43,800 nt of DNA from Comamonas testosteroni ATCC 11996 (GTDB lineage Bacteria; Pseudomonadota; Gammaproteobacteria; Burkholderiales; Burkholderiaceae_C). The translations under genes were made by a program, and so were the position numbers. Shown piece after piece: positions 41,882 through 43,800 of the stretch. The stretch is taken from the NCBI RefSeq assembly GCF_000241525.1, contig NZ_AHIL01000027.1, positions 1-43,800 of the forward strand. Direction: 5' to 3'. A model generated the notes under the pieces. That model had not been told where the DNA came from, made no database searches, and saw only the letters and a program-made list of their open reading frames with translations. Numbering within the stretch: position 1 is the first letter of the stretch; every line of letters begins with the position of its first letter.

Positions 41882-41926
41882 AAGCCCTGACGGGCCCGCC
41901 TCCAGAGGCCCGTCAGGGCTTTTTCG
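41882..41926 (+). terminator. Strong intrinsic terminator of dps
   Basis: AAGCCCTGACGGGCC / GGCCCGTCAGGGCTT, a perfect 15-bp stem (41882-41896 and 41907-41921) with a 10-nt loop, followed by TTTTTCGCTTTT. Confidence 0.95.
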
Positions 41927-41944
41927 CTTTTGCTCCTGAAAGGA

Positions 41945-42793
41945 ATGCCTGTGTTTTCTGCGGCGACTCCCGTGGTCCTGCTGGCGCAGTGGGTGGATAG
42001 CCATGCCATCTGGGTGCTGCTGCTGTTGCTGCTGCTCGCGGCCGGCCTGCTGCGCTGGCGTGCCCAGGGCCGGGCCGCGTGGCTGTGGCAGGACCGCAGC
42101 GCGGATCTCAGGCCTGGGGGCAACTGGCTGCTGGTGGTGGCTGGGTTGGCTGGCGCTGCTCTGGCCCTGCTGGTCGTTGGCGTGCAGCAGTCCCAGTTCC
42201 TTCAGCCGCCTCAGGGGCTGATGGCCCTGGACCTGAAGCTGCAGAGCGCGGTGAGCGCAGGCCTGCCGCCCAGTCTGCAGCCCCTGGTGCGGGGCTGGAC
42301 CATGCTCGGGGATTTGCGCGTCATGGGGCTGCTGAGCCTGGCCGTGGGTTTGTGGCTGCTGTGGCGACGCCAGGGCCTGCAACTGCTGAGCTGGCTGGTG
42401 GCCGTGGCCGGTACGGGACTGTGGGTGCGCTTCATCAAGGCGACCATGCAGCGCGCGCGTCCGCTGGATGGTCTGGTGCATGAGGCAGGCTTCAGCTTTC
42501 CCAGCGGTCACAGCGCAGGCACAGCCGCGATTTTCGGCATGCTGGCCTGGCTGGTCGCTCGCCGACTGCCGCCCGGCTGGCGGGCAGGGGTCTTTGCGGT
42601 GGCGGTTCTGCTGGCCCTGAGCACGGGCTTGAGCCGTGTGCTGCTGTCCGTGCACCATGCCAGCGATGTGCTGGCGGGTCTGTGCCTGGGTCTGGGCTGG
42701 ACGGCTCTGGTGCTCTGGTTGACAGACCGTGTCGAGCATGGGGGCGGCGCCCTCAGGGCGGTGCAGGGCGAGGCACAATTGCCGCTGCGCTGA
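41945..42793 (+). CDS. PAP2-superfamily phosphatase
   Basis: A 282-aa polytopic membrane protein with the acid-phosphatase signature in three parts: KATMQRARP (165-173), PSGH (186-189, in [10 protein letters not shown]) and [12 protein letters not shown] (230-241). Such enzymes dephosphorylate lipid phosphates such as undecaprenyl pyrophosphate or phosphatidylglycerophosphate. About six helices are visible; a Leu-rich run (24-33) comes from CTG repeats. AAAGGA directly abuts ATG 41945, too close for a normal ribosome site, so GTG 41951 (spacing 6) may be the true start. ubiA follows 50 bp on. Confidence 0.9.
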   Translation: MPVFSAATPVVLLAQWVDSHAIWVLLLLLLLAAGLLRWRAQGRAAWLWQDRSADLRPGGNWLLVVAGLAGAALALLVVGVQQSQFLQPPQGLMALDLKLQSAVSAGLPPSLQPLVRGWTMLGDLRVMGLLSLAVGLWLLWRRQGLQLLSWLVAVAGTGLWVRFIKATMQRARPLDGLVHEAGFSFPSGHSAGTAAIFGMLAWLVARRLPPGWRAGVFAVAVLLALSTGLSRVLLSVHHASDVLAGLCLGLGWTALVLWLTDRVEHGGGALRAVQGEAQLPLR

Positions 42794-42843
42794 CCGCGGC
42801 CTGGGGGCCCGGTCGTGATCTCCTGCCTTCCGGAACTCCTCTC

Positions 42844-43725
42844 ATGTCCACCTCCATTCCTGCTTCGCCGCGCTCCAAGCTGTCGCTGTATCTGGATCTG
42901 ATCCGCTTCAACCGCCCCGCAGGCTGGCTGGTGCTGGTCTGGCCCACGCTGGTGGCGCTGTGGGTGGCAGGCCAGGGCTTTCCGGGCTGGCATCTGCTGG
43001 TGGTCTTTGTGCTGGGCACGGTGCTGATGCGCAGCGCGGGCTGCACCATCAACGATATTGCCGACCGTGACTTCGACAGGCATGTGAAACGTACCACCCA
43101 GCGCCCCGTCACCAGCGGCCAGATCTCGGTCAGGGAAGCAGCCATGGTCGGCCTGGTGCTCACGCTGGTGGCCTTCGGCCTGGTGCTGTCCACCCGCTGG
43201 GAGGCCGTGGCATGGTCGGTGCCTGCCGTGCTGTTCACGATTCTCTACCCGTTCACCAAGCGCTTTTTTGCCATGCCTCAGGCTTTTCTGGGCATTGCCT
43301 TCAATTTCGGTATCGTGATTGCGTTTGCGGCGGTGACTGGTGAGGTCAGCGCCACGGCCTGGACGCTGTGGCTGGCCAATATGTTTCTGGTGCTGGCCTA
43401 TGACACCGAATACGCCATGGTGGACCGCGATGACGATCTCAAGATCGGCATGAAGACTTCGGCCATCACACTGGGCCGTTTCGATGTCACGGCCATCATG
43501 TTGTTCTTTGGCCTGTGCTGGGGTCTGATCGCCTGGGTGCTGGCTCCCTATCAGCTGGGCTGGCCCTTCTGGCTGGGCATGGGCGTGGCGGCGGCCCAGA
43601 TCGTCTGGCATTTCAGCCTGATCAAGGACCGCACGCGCGAAGGCTGTTTTGTCGCCTTCAGCAAGAGCCACTGGATTGGCGCTGCGATCTTTGCGGGCGT
43701 GGCGCTAGGGTTTGCGTTGAAATAG
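42844..43725 (+). CDS. ubiA: 4-hydroxybenzoate polyprenyltransferase
   Basis: A 293-aa membrane prenyltransferase that attaches the polyprenyl tail to 4-hydroxybenzoate in ubiquinone synthesis. The two Asp-rich motifs are present: [21 protein letters not shown] (NDxxDxxxD at 70-78) and [21 protein letters not shown]. Eight to nine hydrophobic helices fill the rest. [15 protein letters not shown] is the conserved N-terminal segment. ATG 42844 is used because the frame upstream belongs to a shadow of the PAP2 gene. No ubiC is adjacent. Confidence 0.96.
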   Translation: MSTSIPASPRSKLSLYLDLIRFNRPAGWLVLVWPTLVALWVAGQGFPGWHLLVVFVLGTVLMRSAGCTINDIADRDFDRHVKRTTQRPVTSGQISVREAAMVGLVLTLVAFGLVLSTRWEAVAWSVPAVLFTILYPFTKRFFAMPQAFLGIAFNFGIVIAFAAVTGEVSATAWTLWLANMFLVLAYDTEYAMVDRDDDLKIGMKTSAITLGRFDVTAIMLFFGLCWGLIAWVLAPYQLGWPFWLGMGVAAAQIVWHFSLIKDRTREGCFVAFSKSHWIGAAIFAGVALGFALK

Positions 43726-43730
43726 TCCTG

Positions 43731-43790
43731 TTTTAATAGCTGAAAGCGATTGACTGATAAGCGATAGAGACCTGAAAGATCAAATAAAAA
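43731..43790. repeat. TAGCT-type repeat after ubiA
   Basis: Contains TTTTAATAGCTG, AGCG and GATTGACTGATAAGCG followed by GAGACCTGAAA. The core GATTG-CTGATAAGCG matches the right part of the trpG-trpD copy, and ATAGCTGnnAGCG its left arm. It continues to the window end in an A-rich run. Confidence 0.55.
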
Positions 43791-43800
43791 AACGACCGAC

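Noticed and set aside
42004..42040. CTG-rich run in the PAP2 gene as a microsatellite for phase variation
   Set aside because: The run is interrupted, encodes a transmembrane Leu stretch, and triplet changes would not shift the frame.

Overview
The window is a GC-rich bacterial chromosome segment of Burkholderiales type, most like Comamonas or a close relative in the Comamonadaceae. This rests on recognised gene neighbourhoods (apaG / rpe-gph-trpE-trpG-trpD-trpC; thiL-pgpA-pncC), a SpeD-SpeE fusion of the kind known from Delftia, and dispersed TAGCT...GCG palindromic repeats. No rRNA, tRNA, CRISPR array, integrase, transposase or prophage gene was seen. Most of the window is ordinary core genome; the clear accessory block is a Tad (Flp) pilus locus.

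Layout. (1) 63-2751, minus: a membrane-anchored, FMN-binding glutamate-synthase-like protein followed by a kinase-fold protein that seems to lack the catalytic Asp. (2) 2830-4205, plus: a YecA/SEC-C protein and a small XRE regulator ending in a strong terminator. (3) 4623-16925, plus: a near-complete Tad locus in the order flp, tadV, tadE, cpaB, cpaC, tadZ, tadA, tadB, tadC, tadD, a DUF3613-like gene, tadG. Several junctions overlap (ATGA or TGATG), so the locus is probably translationally coupled. Its first part (about 4270-5310) is strikingly AT-rich. (4) 16922-23318, minus: apaG, a COG4389 membrane protein usually called a 'site-specific recombinase', thiL, a MuiA/DUF4139 protein, pgpA and pncC. 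(5) 23350-26295, plus: rpe, gph and a fused speD-speE; a chalcone-isomerase-like secreted protein converges on it. (6) 27099-32029, plus: the trp operon, with a candidate leader peptide containing Trp-Pro-Trp, trpE, a 57-codon repeat-derived frame, an AroQ-type chorismate mutase, trpG, a palindromic repeat, trpD, a 53-aa single-span membrane microprotein and trpC. (7) 32051-37788, mostly minus: an orphan OmpR-type winged-helix protein, ung (plus), an EamA transporter, a lone Wzz-type protein, queA and a DUF3391/HD-GYP phosphodiesterase. (8) 37941-43725, plus: recG, oxyR, dps, a PAP2 phosphatase and ubiA.

The most interesting signals are small. They are the candidate trp attenuator, two unlisted small frames joined to their neighbours by ATGA overlaps inside the trp operon, and a dispersed palindromic repeat that appears not only between genes but also in frame within tadD and at the 5' end of pgpA. 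Several starts rest on Shine-Dalgarno placement: GTG for tadV, GTG for trpE and TTG for recG. All functional calls come from reading motifs by eye; no database search was run.
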